Below are positions 44,975 to 53,391 of a DNA stretch of 64,000 bases, piece after piece. The DNA is taken from positions 186,001 to 250,000 of the forward strand of contig NZ_FWFR01000003.1 of assembly GCF_900172325.1 (NCBI RefSeq), in the 5' to 3' direction. The notes under the pieces are model-generated. The model made no database searches. It was not told where the DNA came from and worked only from the letters and a program-made list of their open reading frames with translations. A program made the position numbers and the translations under genes. Origin of the DNA: Oceanibacterium hippocampi. Its GTDB lineage: Bacteria; Pseudomonadota; Alphaproteobacteria; Sneathiellales; Sneathiellaceae. Every line of letters starts with the position of its first letter. Within the stretch, counting starts at the first letter, position 1.

Positions 44975-46120
44975 TCAGAGAGCGTGCCAGTCGCCGTCCT
45001 TCACCTTGATGATCACGGTCGCCTTCTGCGCCACCCTCTCCTTGTCGAACGAGATCGGTCCGATCAGTCCGGGATAGTCCCTCACGGCGGCGAGAGTCTT
45101 GTGGAGCAGTGCGCGCTCGGCCGCGAGATTGGCCGGATCGCCGGCAATGCCCGCCTGCTTGATCGCGTGGGCGATCAGCCCGATACATTCGAACGTGCTC
45201 GCCTCCCACGGATCCGGCTTGGCGTTACCGGTCATCTGCGCGTAGCCGCTCGTGAATGCCTCGTTCACCGCTTGCGTGGCGCCGTAATAATAGGGCACGA
45301 CGACAAGCGTGTTCTCGACCGCCGCGCCACCGATCTTGATATAGTCCGCAGAAACGGTGGGCGTGCCGCCGAGTATCGGTCCTTCGTAGCCGCGGCGGCG
45401 AAGCTCGCGTGCGACATTGGCGGCGTTTTCCGCGTGGGCGGCGACAGCAACCAGATCCGGGCCGTTCCTCAGGGCCTTGGCCACGATATCGCCATAGCTC
45501 ATCTGACCGGACAGGAACGAGACGACTTCCTGGACTTCCCAACCGGCCTTGGGGGCGAGTTGCTCATACAGCTCGCCGATGATCCTGTCGGCCGCCTGCT
45601 TCTTGTCATAGAGGATCGAGATCGTCTTGGCGTCCGGATGGGTGCTCTTGACCAGTTCGAGCAGTTTCGGGATGTTGTCGGCTTCCGACGGATTGTTGCG
45701 GAATGCCGTTTCGATCCCGGTCGTGAGATTGGGCGCGGTCGCCGTCGGCGAGATCATCAGGACACCCTTCTCCACAGTGATCGGCGCGCCTGCCTGATAG
45801 AATCCGCTGGTGATCGGCCCGACCAGTGCATGGACCTTTTCCGTCTCGATCAGCCGGTTCAGGCCATTCAGGAAATTGGTCGGGTTGCTGCCGTCATCCT
45901 CGGTGATGACCGCCAGTTCGTTCCCGTTGACGCCACCGGCGTCATTGATGGCCTTCACGGCATATTCCGCCGCCGCCTTCATGGAAACGCCATAGGACGC
46001 CAGCGGGCCGCTTTGCGAGAGCAGCAGTCCGATCTTGATCGTTTCCGCCTGCGCGCTGGTGAAGGCCAGCAGCGTCGCGGCGGCCGCGGTAGCCTGCAAA
46101 CACGATAGGAAATGCCTCAT
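44975..46120 (-). CDS. LivK-type ABC periplasmic binding protein (second Liv system)
   Basis: A 381-residue periplasmic binding protein with signal peptide (LSCLQATAAAATLLAFTSAQA) and the mature start ETIKIGLLLSQSGPLASYGV. ALVGPITSGFYQAGAPI and LMISPTATAPNLTTG are standard family segments. It differs strongly from the LivK at 21277, so a different ligand is expected. It begins the second Liv operon; the 183 bases upstream hold its promoter but no element could be assigned with confidence. The neighbouring cupin gene is on the same strand just upstream. Confidence 0.94.
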   Translation of the reverse strand: MRHFLSCLQATAAAATLLAFTSAQAETIKIGLLLSQSGPLASYGVSMKAAAEYAVKAINDAGGVNGNELAVITEDDGSNPTNFLNGLNRLIETEKVHALVGPITSGFYQAGAPITVEKGVLMISPTATAPNLTTGIETAFRNNPSEADNIPKLLELVKSTHPDAKTISILYDKKQAADRIIGELYEQLAPKAGWEVQEVVSFLSGQMSYGDIVAKALRNGPDLVAVAAHAENAANVARELRRRGYEGPILGGTPTVSADYIKIGGAAVENTLVVVPYYYGATQAVNEAFTSGYAQMTGNAKPDPWEASTFECIGLIAHAIKQAGIAGDPANLAAERALLHKTLAAVRDYPGLIGPISFDKERVAQKATVIIKVKDGDWHAL

Positions 46121-46303
46121 CGATTATCCCTCCCAGGATGCGTGCCCATTTATCGTTATTCTTGGATCGTCAACGGCATCGTCAGATTCTCATCATCCGT
46201 GCGCACGATCATTGACCCCGTCGCGTGATCCCCGTTCGCCGGTTGTTTGGCCGGGGCGGCCATCACTGTCGCCAGCGCACTCGCCCGCCCCGACCCTTAC
46301 GCA

Positions 46304-46939
46304 TCACGAGCGTGTCTTGATTGAGATCTTCTGACTGCGCTTTTCGAGATCCTCCACCGTGTCGAGATTGTTGAAGCTCGGCACCACGCCCTTGACCATG
46401 TGGCGGAGATTTTCGTGCCCGTCCGGGTCCTCGTTCAACATCGCCCGGCGATAGCAGAGGTCCGGGAAATCATGGATCGCGAGTTGAAGCGCCGGCTCTT
46501 TCGACGTGCAGACATGGGCGTGATTCACCCAGGCCGGGGAAATCGAAACGTCGCCCGCCTTCCAGTAGATGCGGGTTTCCTCGCGGTCAATGCCGTCGTC
46601 GTCGTTGCAGGTGTAGCCTTCACCTTCGACCCAATAGTAGATCGCGACATAGTTATGACGATGGAACGCGAGCTTCTCGCCAGGCAGGATCGGCTGGAAC
46701 GAGACGCTGATACTGGGCGACAGACCGGCTGACCCAACCAGATCGTTATGCACCAGCGTCACGCCGCGCCGCTGGTCATCGTGCCGGCGGTTCTCCTTGG
46801 TGAATCCGCCCATCGCCTTGCGAATATCCTCACCGGCCCACTTTCCGGGGCGAAGATCCGGCTGAAGAAGTCGACCGACGAGTGTGTCGATATCGACCAG
46901 TTCACACCAATCGTAGCCGTTCTTGTTCGTCCATTGCAT
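46304..46939 (-). CDS. Single-domain cupin protein of unknown substrate
   Basis: A 211-residue cupin. The metal-binding motif 1 is PGEKLAFHRHNYVAIYYWVEGEG (shortened here to its key residues His-x-His and the later Glu), and motif 2 is GDVSISPAWVNHAHVC with its histidine. It resembles one half of gentisate-type ring-cleaving dioxygenases but lacks a second cupin. The N-terminal 60 residues (NKNGYDWCELVDID) are not recognised. Upstream of the second liv operon and divergent from a LysR regulator, it may act on the imported compound, either as a dioxygenase, isomerase or sensor. Function not assigned. Confidence 0.75.
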   Translation of the reverse strand: MQWTNKNGYDWCELVDIDTLVGRLLQPDLRPGKWAGEDIRKAMGGFTKENRRHDDQRRGVTLVHNDLVGSAGLSPSISVSFQPILPGEKLAFHRHNYVAIYYWVEGEGYTCNDDDGIDREETRIYWKAGDVSISPAWVNHAHVCTSKEPALQLAIHDFPDLCYRRAMLNEDPDGHENLRHMVKGVVPSFNNLDTVEDLEKRSQKISIKTRS

Positions 46940-47215
46940 GCCAGTTCCTTTCCGAATCTTTTCGCTTCAGGATCGTCTGTCGGCACAAAGGATCGGCGTC
47001 TTCTGATAATGAGTCCAATTCATAATTTTTATTTGCATGATATAATTTTCTGATCGTGACGCGGTTCGTCATACACCCGGAGAACGGCTGCGCCCGCCCT
47101 ACCCTGGACATGCGTGGCCATGTCGCCCGGGCCCGAGATCCGTTGTCTTCATCTTCATTCGAATTCATACTCTTCGGAGTCGTGATCGAATCTATCGATC
47201 CGGCCGGAGATGCCC
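46940..47215. promoter_or_regulatory. AT-rich divergent promoter region between cupin and LysR genes
   Basis: The 276 bases hold an AT-rich patch at about 47006-47054 (for example ATAATTTTTATTTGCATGAT), in marked contrast to the GC-rich surroundings. This is where the divergent promoters of the cupin gene (leftward) and LysR gene (rightward) and a LysR binding site would lie. No unambiguous -35/-10 pair or T-N11-A box could be fixed by eye. A short minus-strand open frame crosses the patch but shows no coding features. Confidence 0.5.
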
Positions 47216-48124
47216 ATGGATCTCAAGCAACTCGCGGCTCTGCGCGCGATTTCCGAGGCCGGAAGTTTCGGTCAGGCCGCGAAGCGGCTGCGCCTTACCC
47301 AGTCGGCCGTCAGCTACCAGATCAGGAACCTCGAGGAAGAACTTGGCCAGACACTGATATTTCGCTCGCGACCGAACGTCACCCTCTCGCCGGCGGGTCT
47401 GACGGCTCTGCGCTCGTACGAGCGGATCCTGGGAGAGATCGATCAGCTCAGGATCAGCTTCGGCAGCCGCGACGAGGCGGAAGTCTCGGGTGAACTCCGG
47501 GTTGCCTCGAGCATTCTCGGGATCGTCTATCTCTATGGCGACCTGATCGGAGAGTTCATATATGCGCACCCCCGGATCGAGGTCAAAATGACGACCACGG
47601 AATCCGGCCAGGAAGGCGCGCGCCAGGTCATCGCCCGCCAGACCGACGTGGCATTCGTCGCCTTTCCGATCGACGGCGCGCAACTGCAATCCATTACGCT
47701 TGGCGTATCAGAGCATGTCGCGATCGTGCCAGCCGAGCACAGGCTTGCGGAATTCGACAGCGTCACCGTCGATATCCTGCGCCAGCATCCATTCGTCCGC
47801 TACGCACCCGGCGCCGGCAGCCGCCATGCCACCGACCGGATCTTCCTGTCCGGGCACGGTTATCCGCCGATCATCCTGGAATCGAACGATACCGAATTCA
47901 TCAAGCGTGTGGTCCGAATGGGGCTCGGCCTGGCCATCGTACCGTCCTTCACGATTTCCGCCGCCAAGGATCCGCGTCTTCATACCCTGCGGATCGAGGG
48001 GCAGCCGACCCGGCAGGAGTTCGGGCTGGTCTTCCGCCGACGCGTCAAGAGCAAGACCCTCGACCTGTTCTGCGAATTCGCCCGGGCGCGGGCGAGCGAG
48101 ATACTGCAGAAGGCCGGCCGCTAG
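47216..48124 (+). CDS. LysR-family transcriptional regulator
   Basis: A 302-residue LysR regulator from ATG 47216, which has GGAG six bases upstream; ATG 47210 would place GGAG directly against the codon. The helix-turn-helix (about 1-60) reads LAALRAISEAGSFGQAAKRL then TQSAVSYQIRNLEEELG; the co-inducer domain (about 88-295) includes ELRVASSILGIVYLYGDLIG. It is divergent from the cupin gene, hence the likely activator of the cupin and possibly the second liv operon. It converges with the sulfotransferase gene. Confidence 0.93.
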   Translation: MDLKQLAALRAISEAGSFGQAAKRLRLTQSAVSYQIRNLEEELGQTLIFRSRPNVTLSPAGLTALRSYERILGEIDQLRISFGSRDEAEVSGELRVASSILGIVYLYGDLIGEFIYAHPRIEVKMTTTESGQEGARQVIARQTDVAFVAFPIDGAQLQSITLGVSEHVAIVPAEHRLAEFDSVTVDILRQHPFVRYAPGAGSRHATDRIFLSGHGYPPIILESNDTEFIKRVVRMGLGLAIVPSFTISAAKDPRLHTLRIEGQPTRQEFGLVFRRRVKSKTLDLFCEFARARASEILQKAGR

Positions 48125-48161
48125 GCGTTGTCGAACCGTTATTGCCGTCAGAAGCGCCGAC

Positions 48162-49241
48162 CTATCGCAACGAATCCCGCGCCCGCTCGACCAGGCGGCC
48201 GTAAAGCGCGTTCGCCTGCCCGACAAGAGCCGCGTTCGCGGTCGTGTCATGCGCCGCCTGGCTCAGGCTGAAGCTCTCCTCCGCGCCGCCCGGATCCCCG
48301 ATGCCGGCAAGTGCTGCGAGGCGATCCCATACCTCGCCGCTCCGGCATAGATCCTCGTAGCAGACAAAGATGGCCCCCTCCGGCGCGTTGCGCTCGAGCC
48401 AGGCATGGGTCTGGCACCACAGTTCGAGCCAGTAGTCGATCCGGTCCGGGTCATGGGCCGCCAGCCGTGCGGCGCCGTCCGCGTCGAACCGGAACGGCCG
48501 GTGATCGAGGCCGAATTCGTGATGCACGAGCCAGGTCATGTAGGCCATGGCGAAGCGGTCATCCTGCTGCGTCGCAACGAAATTCCGCTGCTGCCGGAGC
48601 AGCGACCCTGCATGGGTCAGCGGGTCGCGGAACGGGACCAGGATCAGCGCATTGGGAAACAGCCGGCGGATCGTCGCCAGACGCAGGATATTGTTGTTGT
48701 TCTTGGACAGGTAGCGGGCGCCCTCCCGTCCCCGCGCATTGAGGATCGCGTTGACGTAGCCGACATATTTCCGGGCCGTCTCCTCGTCCGGCTCATGCGG
48801 TGCGAGATGGGATTTCCCGATATAGGCGTCGCCGTCGAGGATCCGCCAGAACACCTCGTCGAGACTCTCCGGGCTGTCGATATCGACGAGTATGCGATCC
48901 CCGTGCGCCCGTTCCGCCGCCGCGATCGTCCGCCGGGACAGGTTCGCGAGCTTCCGCCACAGGTTCGGCGCGAGCACGAACGGCATGTCGCGATAGGTCA
49001 GCGAGCAATATTCGCCGGTCGCATGGAACCGCCGCATCAGGATCGTCGTCCCGGCGCGCGCCAGTCCGGCCACGAAGACATGACGATCGCCGACGATGTC
49101 CTTCGGGTCGGAGCGGACCATTTTCTGGTCGAGTTCGAAACTCAGTTCGGCGATCGGCAGCGCCTGCAGCGCGGCGCGGTGGAGGATCCGGTCGAGGACG
49201 CTATACCCGGCCACGGAGCACCCGCCAGCGCAGGGCGGCAT
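48162..49241 (-). CDS. Sulfotransferase-family protein
   Basis: A 359-residue PAPS-type sulfotransferase-fold protein. The 5'-phosphosulfate loop is HVFVAGLARAGTTILMRRF near 53-71, and the 3'-phosphate region is KNNNNILRLATIRRLFPNA then LVPFRDPLTHAGSLLRQQ near 165-215. No signal peptide or membrane segment, so it should act in the cytoplasm. The start is uncertain: ATG 49241 and GTG 49214 both lie within or beside the end of the preceding membrane-protein gene. It is the last of four genes in a locus with an arylsulfotransferase-type protein; the acceptor could be a lipid, sugar or small phenol. Confidence 0.88.
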   Translation of the reverse strand: MPPCAGGCSVAGYSVLDRILHRAALQALPIAELSFELDQKMVRSDPKDIVGDRHVFVAGLARAGTTILMRRFHATGEYCSLTYRDMPFVLAPNLWRKLANLSRRTIAAAERAHGDRILVDIDSPESLDEVFWRILDGDAYIGKSHLAPHEPDEETARKYVGYVNAILNARGREGARYLSKNNNNILRLATIRRLFPNALILVPFRDPLTHAGSLLRQQRNFVATQQDDRFAMAYMTWLVHHEFGLDHRPFRFDADGAARLAAHDPDRIDYWLELWCQTHAWLERNAPEGAIFVCYEDLCRSGEVWDRLAALAGIGDPGGAEESFSLSQAAHDTTANAALVGQANALYGRLVERARDSLR

Positions 49242-49578
49242 AGGCGCTCGCGAAGAGAGCGCTGAAGACCAGCCCGAGCCAACCGAGAATGAAATCCTGG
49301 AAGCCGGGCAGACCCTGCTCGAACGCCAGCACCATAAGGTAAGCCACGGCCAACACGGCGATCAGCAACCCGGCAAGCTTCATCGAGGACAGGAATGTCG
49401 CCCGCGCATAGGCGGCCATCGCCTTTTCCTTCCAGTGATCGGATATGCCCGCCGCCCGCACGACATGCAGCGCCCGGCCGCCGGAGCGCCTAATCCCGGC
49501 GGTCGCGGCAACGAAGGGGAGACGGATCACAAGCTCCACGAGGATGACACAGAGAACGGCGGTCAGGAGCCAGTTCAC
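49201..49578 (-). CDS. Unknown membrane protein with three transmembrane helices
   Basis: A 125-residue protein, GTG start overlapping the upstream stop (GTGA). Hydrophobic segments lie at about 3-24 (LLTAVLCVILVELVIRLPFV), 65-85 (MKLAGLLIAVLAVAYLMVLA) and 93-115 (FILGWLGLVFSALFASAYAA). The loop between the first two is basic (RRSGGRALHVVRAAG). I do not recognise the family. Its tight coupling to the YIGPGAG protein and overlap with the sulfotransferase start suggest it belongs to the same membrane complex or pathway. Confidence 0.75.
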   Translation of the reverse strand: MNWLLTAVLCVILVELVIRLPFVAATAGIRRSGGRALHVVRAAGISDHWKEKAMAAYARATFLSSMKLAGLLIAVLAVAYLMVLAFEQGLPGFQDFILGWLGLVFSALFASAYAALRWRVLRGRV

Positions 49579-49838
49579 GAATTACCCGGACGTTCCGGCG
49601 CCTCCGGGCTGCCGTCCCGGTCACCCTGCCGGGCCTGTCTCCGCTTCCTGAGCACGCGCTTGACCGGGTACCAGAGCACCGCGAAGAAGGCCATGACGAT
49701 CGCGGCGAGGATGCCCACGACCACGGCAATCGCGCCCGCGCCCGCGCCGGGGCCGATATAGGCCTGCGCCGGAGCGGCACCAAGCAGCGCCATGAGGAGT
49801 GGCGTCAGGACCAGGGTGCTCAATTTGCCAGCGGACAT
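49575..49838 (-). CDS. Small YIGPGAG-motif membrane protein
   Basis: An 87-residue protein: signal-like segment (LVLTPLLMALLGAAPAQA), the YIGPGAGAGA motif immediately after it, a hydrophobic helix (IAVVVGILAAIVMAFFAVLW) and a basic/acidic tail (KRVLRKRRQARQGD). Short proteins with YIGPGAG occur in many bacteria and have no known function. The ATG at 49838 is favoured because GGAGG lies seven bases upstream, inside the end of the arylsulfotransferase gene; a GTG at 49844 is also possible. It overlaps its upstream gene by 19 bases. Confidence 0.78.
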   Translation of the reverse strand: MSAGKLSTLVLTPLLMALLGAAPAQAYIGPGAGAGAIAVVVGILAAIVMAFFAVLWYPVKRVLRKRRQARQGDRDGSPEAPERPGNS

Positions 49839-51190
49839 TTCCACGCCTCCATCTCGAAATAGTCACGGGGCAGCCACTTCAGTTCCGAAATGACATAATT
49901 GACGGTCTCGCTATCCGGTTTCAGGTTGACCACCTCGAAGACCACCTCGCCCTGGCGGTCGACCTCGAAGGCGCGGGCCTGCTGCGGGCTGGTGACGATC
50001 AGGTCACCGTTGTCGAGGATCTGACCCTTGCCCCGGATCCGGGTGTAGAAGTCGTTATCCCGCCCGTCGAACAGGACGGATTTCCTGAAACTGACCGGAT
50101 CGATCGCGACGATCTCGCTGAAATCGCGGCTCATCCGGTTGTTCAGGACGGCGATTTCACCGCTCGACAGCCAGTCCGGGTCATGCTGGCGCTGCGTTTC
50201 CCCGATCCGCCACCATTTGATCTCGAGAGACTCCGGGTCGAGGACGAAGACCATGTTCAGCGAGCGGGCACTGAGCAACAGGTCGCCGGCGCGGAAACCG
50301 TCGAAGCTGGCGGCCATCGTCGCCGGCAGCGGGTCGACATCGTTGAAATGATATTTCTCCGGCATCCACTCGCCTTCGGTATTGCGGGTGTTCTTGCCCC
50401 AGTCGTTCGGATGCAGGCGGCGCAGTTCGAGAATATCGATCGTCGGATTGGCCGCGATGACCGCATCCATCGAGATCTCGCGCAGGATCGCACCATCCCC
50501 GACGGCGACCTGGGCGATCGTGCCCGTGCCGTTGAAGGTCCAGACGGTCTCCCCGGCGTCGTCCAGCGTCACGGAGTGATGGAACCCGCCGCCGGTCGTC
50601 CAGTCCCGTTCGCCGCATGAATTGAACCGCTGCAGGGACATCCCGCCCTCGAAGGCGAAGATCACCGAGCCATCCCGGAGAATATCCAGGCCATGCACCA
50701 GCTTGCGGAATTTCGGGCGCGGCTCCAGTTCGTCCACCGGGATCTCGTCGAGCGTCCACGCCCTGACAATCTTAAGATCCGGCGAGATCAGGAGCGCGGC
50801 GTTTTCCATGTCGCCATTGAGCGCGAACGCACCCGTTACCATGCGCCATCCATCGGCCATGGCGGACCGGTCGGCCCGGATCAGAAGGCCCGGCACCTCT
50901 ATGCCAGGCGTCGCCGGGAGCGGCTCGAAGCCGGAATAATCCGCATCCGCAGGCCGCGGAACGCGGATCGATTCATCCTTGAAGTCCCCGGACGCGTAGC
51001 TGGAAAGCTCCAGGAGAACATCCTTGACGGTGGTCGGAAAGGAAGCCACGGCGACGGCGACCTCGCCTAACAAACCGCTTCGGTCGCTGCCCGATACCGT
51101 GGACTTCACGGCCCAACCGAACGCGACGACAAACAGCGCTCCCAGGAGAAGACAAAGAAAAAAGAACCACAAGGGTACGGATCGATCCAT
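49820..51190 (-). CDS. Arylsulfotransferase-family beta-propeller protein, membrane anchored
   Basis: A 456-residue protein with one N-terminal membrane anchor (LWFFFLCLLLGALFVVAFGW) and a large periplasmic domain of the Arylsulfotran_2 type. Family motifs are KLVHGLDILRDGSVIFAF near 155, GGGFHHSVTLDDAGETVW near 200 (candidate catalytic His), LRRLHPNDW near 250, and the pair RQHDPDWLSSGEIAVLNN near 331 typical of these propellers. PAPS-independent aryl sulfotransferases move sulfate between phenols in the periplasm. The related but distinct family here has few studied members, so the reaction is inferred. First gene of the four-gene locus. Confidence 0.85.
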   Translation of the reverse strand: MDRSVPLWFFFLCLLLGALFVVAFGWAVKSTVSGSDRSGLLGEVAVAVASFPTTVKDVLLELSSYASGDFKDESIRVPRPADADYSGFEPLPATPGIEVPGLLIRADRSAMADGWRMVTGAFALNGDMENAALLISPDLKIVRAWTLDEIPVDELEPRPKFRKLVHGLDILRDGSVIFAFEGGMSLQRFNSCGERDWTTGGGFHHSVTLDDAGETVWTFNGTGTIAQVAVGDGAILREISMDAVIAANPTIDILELRRLHPNDWGKNTRNTEGEWMPEKYHFNDVDPLPATMAASFDGFRAGDLLLSARSLNMVFVLDPESLEIKWWRIGETQRQHDPDWLSSGEIAVLNNRMSRDFSEIVAIDPVSFRKSVLFDGRDNDFYTRIRGKGQILDNGDLIVTSPQQARAFEVDRQGEVVFEVVNLKPDSETVNYVISELKWLPRDYFEMEAWKCPLAN

Positions 51191-51358
51191 ACAGTTCTTC
51201 TAGCCCAATCGCTGTCGTCGGCACACGTCCGGTTTATCAGCTATTCCTGACATAACCATAAGGTCAGGTCGGGACGATGCCAAGACTCAATTGGGAATGT
51301 CACCCCCTTGCGCAACCGTGACGTGCATGCTCGACCCGGCGGATGCCGGGCGACGCCC

Positions 51359-52132
51359 TTATTCGCTCCGCTTCAGGCTCGCCGCCAGCGCCCGCGTCGC
51401 GCCGGCGAGCAGGGCGATATCGGCACCAACGGCGACGAAGCGGTAACCCTGGTCGAGATAGCGGCGCGCGACCGCTTCCTCCATCGCGAGGATACCGGCA
51501 GCCTTTCCTGCGGCGCGGATGCGTCGAACCGCGTCGGCGAGCGCCGCCTGGACGTCCGGATGCCCGGAATTGCCGAGATGGCCGAGCCCGGCGGCCAGAT
51601 CCGACGGGCCGACGAACACGCCGTCGACGCCCTCGACCGCGGCAATGGCATCCAGATTGTCCAGCCCGCGCTGCGTTTCGACCTGCACCAGCAGGCAGAT
51701 CTGGTCGTTGGCGCGCTGCAGGTAGGAGGGGATGAGGTTCCAGCGCGAGCCGCGGGCGAGCGCGCTGCCGACACCGCGGATGCCCTCTGGCGGATAGCGC
51801 GTCGCCTGCACCAGCGCTGCTGCCTGTTCGGCCGTCTCCACCATCGGCACCAGCAGGTTCTGCACGCCGATGTCGAGATACTGCTTGATCAGGCTGGTCT
51901 CGCCGACCGGCGGGCGCACCACCGGATGGACCGGATAGGCCGCGAGCGTCTGCAACTGCGACAGCAGGCTGCGCAGATCGTTCGGCGCATGCTCGCCGTC
52001 AACGACGACCCAATCGAAGCCGGCGCCGGCGCTGACCTCCGTCGCATAGGGGTCGGCGAGCGCCAGCCACAGGCCGATGCAGGCCTTGCCCTCGGCAAGC
52101 GCCGCCTTGAAACCGTTCTCCAGCAGATCCAT
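51359..52132 (-). CDS. hpaI: 4-hydroxy-2-oxoheptanedioate aldolase HpaI
   Basis: A 257-residue class II metal-dependent aldolase of the HpcH/HpaI family. It splits 4-hydroxy-2-oxoheptane-1,7-dioate to pyruvate and succinate semialdehyde, the last step of the homoprotocatechuate pathway. Motifs: [33 protein letters not shown] near 42 (catalytic His), [28 protein letters not shown] near 150-175 with metal-binding Glu and Asp. ATG 52132 is chosen because GGGGA lies five bases upstream and the MDLL start matches homologues; the frame extends to GTG 52147. Last gene of the hpa operon. Confidence 0.93.
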   Translation of the reverse strand: MDLLENGFKAALAEGKACIGLWLALADPYATEVSAGAGFDWVVVDGEHAPNDLRSLLSQLQTLAAYPVHPVVRPPVGETSLIKQYLDIGVQNLLVPMVETAEQAAALVQATRYPPEGIRGVGSALARGSRWNLIPSYLQRANDQICLLVQVETQRGLDNLDAIAAVEGVDGVFVGPSDLAAGLGHLGNSGHPDVQAALADAVRRIRAAGKAAGILAMEEAVARRYLDQGYRFVAVGADIALLAGATRALAASLKRSE

Positions 52133-52143
52133 TCGAGTCCCCA

Positions 52144-52947
52144 TCACACAAAACAGCAGGAAATCGAGCCATACGGCCCGTAATCGACATGAAACGTATC
52201 ACCCTTCCGGGCAAAGACCGGTCGGGTGAACGAGCCGCCGAGAATGATCTGGCCCGGCTCCAGGACCACGTCATGCGCGGCGAACTTGTTCGCGAGCCAG
52301 GCTACACCGTTGGCGGGATGGTTGAGAACCGCCGCGGCAACGCCCGATTCCTCGATCTGTGCATTGCGATAGCAGATCGCCGAGATCCAGCGCATGTCGC
52401 CGTCGTCCGGGCGGAACGGGCGGCCGCCGATCACCAGCGCGGCATTCGCGGCATTGTCGGAGATGGTGTCGAAGACCTTCCGCGTGACGCCACTGTCGGG
52501 ATCGACCCGCTGGATCCGGGCATCGATGATCTCGATCGCCGGAACGACGTAATCGGTGGCGTTCAGGACGTCGAAGATCGTGCAGTCGGGGCCGCTCAAC
52601 CGCTTGCCGAGCACGAATGCCAGCTCGACCTCGACGCGCGGCTCGATAAAGCGCGCGAAGGGGATCTCCGCACCGTCGCGGAAGAACATGTCGTCCAGCA
52701 GCGAGCCGTAGTCCGGCTCGTCGATGTTCGAGGAATATTGCATCGCCTTCGAGGTGAGGCCGATCTTGTGGCCCTTCAGCGTGCGGCCGGCGGCGAGCTT
52801 CATGTCGACCCAGGCGCGCTGGATCGCATAGCCGTCCTCGATGGTGATACCGGGATATTCCAGCGAGAACTGGCGGATCTGCCGGCCCGTCTTCTCGGCC
52901 TCGTCGAGTCGCCTCGCCGCCTCCTGGATGGTCGCCTTGTCGAGCAT
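52144..52947 (-). CDS. hpaH: 2-oxo-hept-3-ene-1,7-dioate hydratase HpaH
   Basis: A 267-residue hydratase of the HpaH/MhpD type. It adds water to 2-oxohept-3-enedioate to form the 4-hydroxy compound cleaved by HpaI. Typical segments are [32 protein letters not shown] (about 35-66), [19 protein letters not shown] with the metal-binding Glu-x-Glu, and [25 protein letters not shown] near the C-terminus. It lies between hpaF and hpaI in the pathway operon with no gap to hpaI. Confidence 0.95.
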   Translation of the reverse strand: MLDKATIQEAARRLDEAEKTGRQIRQFSLEYPGITIEDGYAIQRAWVDMKLAAGRTLKGHKIGLTSKAMQYSSNIDEPDYGSLLDDMFFRDGAEIPFARFIEPRVEVELAFVLGKRLSGPDCTIFDVLNATDYVVPAIEIIDARIQRVDPDSGVTRKVFDTISDNAANAALVIGGRPFRPDDGDMRWISAICYRNAQIEESGVAAAVLNHPANGVAWLANKFAAHDVVLEPGQIILGGSFTRPVFARKGDTFHVDYGPYGSISCCFV

Positions 52948-52982
52948 GTCCGTTCCCCCTCCCGGAATTCCTGTCGCGCCGC

Positions 52983-53372
52983 CTATTTTCTGGGAAAGCG
53001 GCGATGGATGTTGTTCTGCTTGTAGGTGCCGCCTTCGCTGAACTCGCTCAGTTCCAGCGAAAGCGCAAGATAGCGCTTCGCGAACAGATCGGCGAAATGC
53101 GCCTTCATGACCTCAAAGAGCGCGTCGCAGGCCTGCTTCTTGACCGCCTCCGAGCGGCCGGCGCCGATCTTCAGCTGGGCATGCACGAAGGCATCGTCCT
53201 CGGCCCCGTCGGCAATGACGTAGTCGCGCAGTTCGATCGCCCGCGCCCGGATGCCGCCAACCGGGAAGGCTCCGCCCTGGGCGATCAGCACCGCGGTGAC
53301 CTTGGCCAGAAGCTCGGGGATCCGCGCGTCCGGCTGCAGATTGTCGGTGTACTCGAGGATGAAATGAGGCAT
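52983..53372 (-). CDS. hpaF: 5-carboxymethyl-2-hydroxymuconate delta-isomerase HpaF
   Basis: A 129-residue tautomerase-superfamily enzyme. The initiator Met is followed by Pro ([12 protein letters not shown]), the catalytic N-terminal proline after Met removal. [15 protein letters not shown] and [13 protein letters not shown] are the family core. It isomerises 5-carboxymethyl-2-hydroxymuconate to the 2-oxo-3-enoate form used by the decarboxylase. Length matches known HpaF/CHMI proteins (about 126). Gene order hpaD-hpaF-hpaH supports the assignment. Confidence 0.95.
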   Translation of the reverse strand: MPHFILEYTDNLQPDARIPELLAKVTAVLIAQGGAFPVGGIRARAIELRDYVIADGAEDDAFVHAQLKIGAGRSEAVKKQACDALFEVMKAHFADLFAKRYLALSLELSEFSEGGTYKQNNIHRRFPRK

Positions 53373-53391
53373 CGGCCCCTCCCGAACGGGT

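Noticed and set aside
46902-47168. 88-codon minus-strand open frame crossing the cupin/LysR promoter region
   Set aside because: It overlaps the cupin start and the AT-rich promoter island and has no recognisable features.
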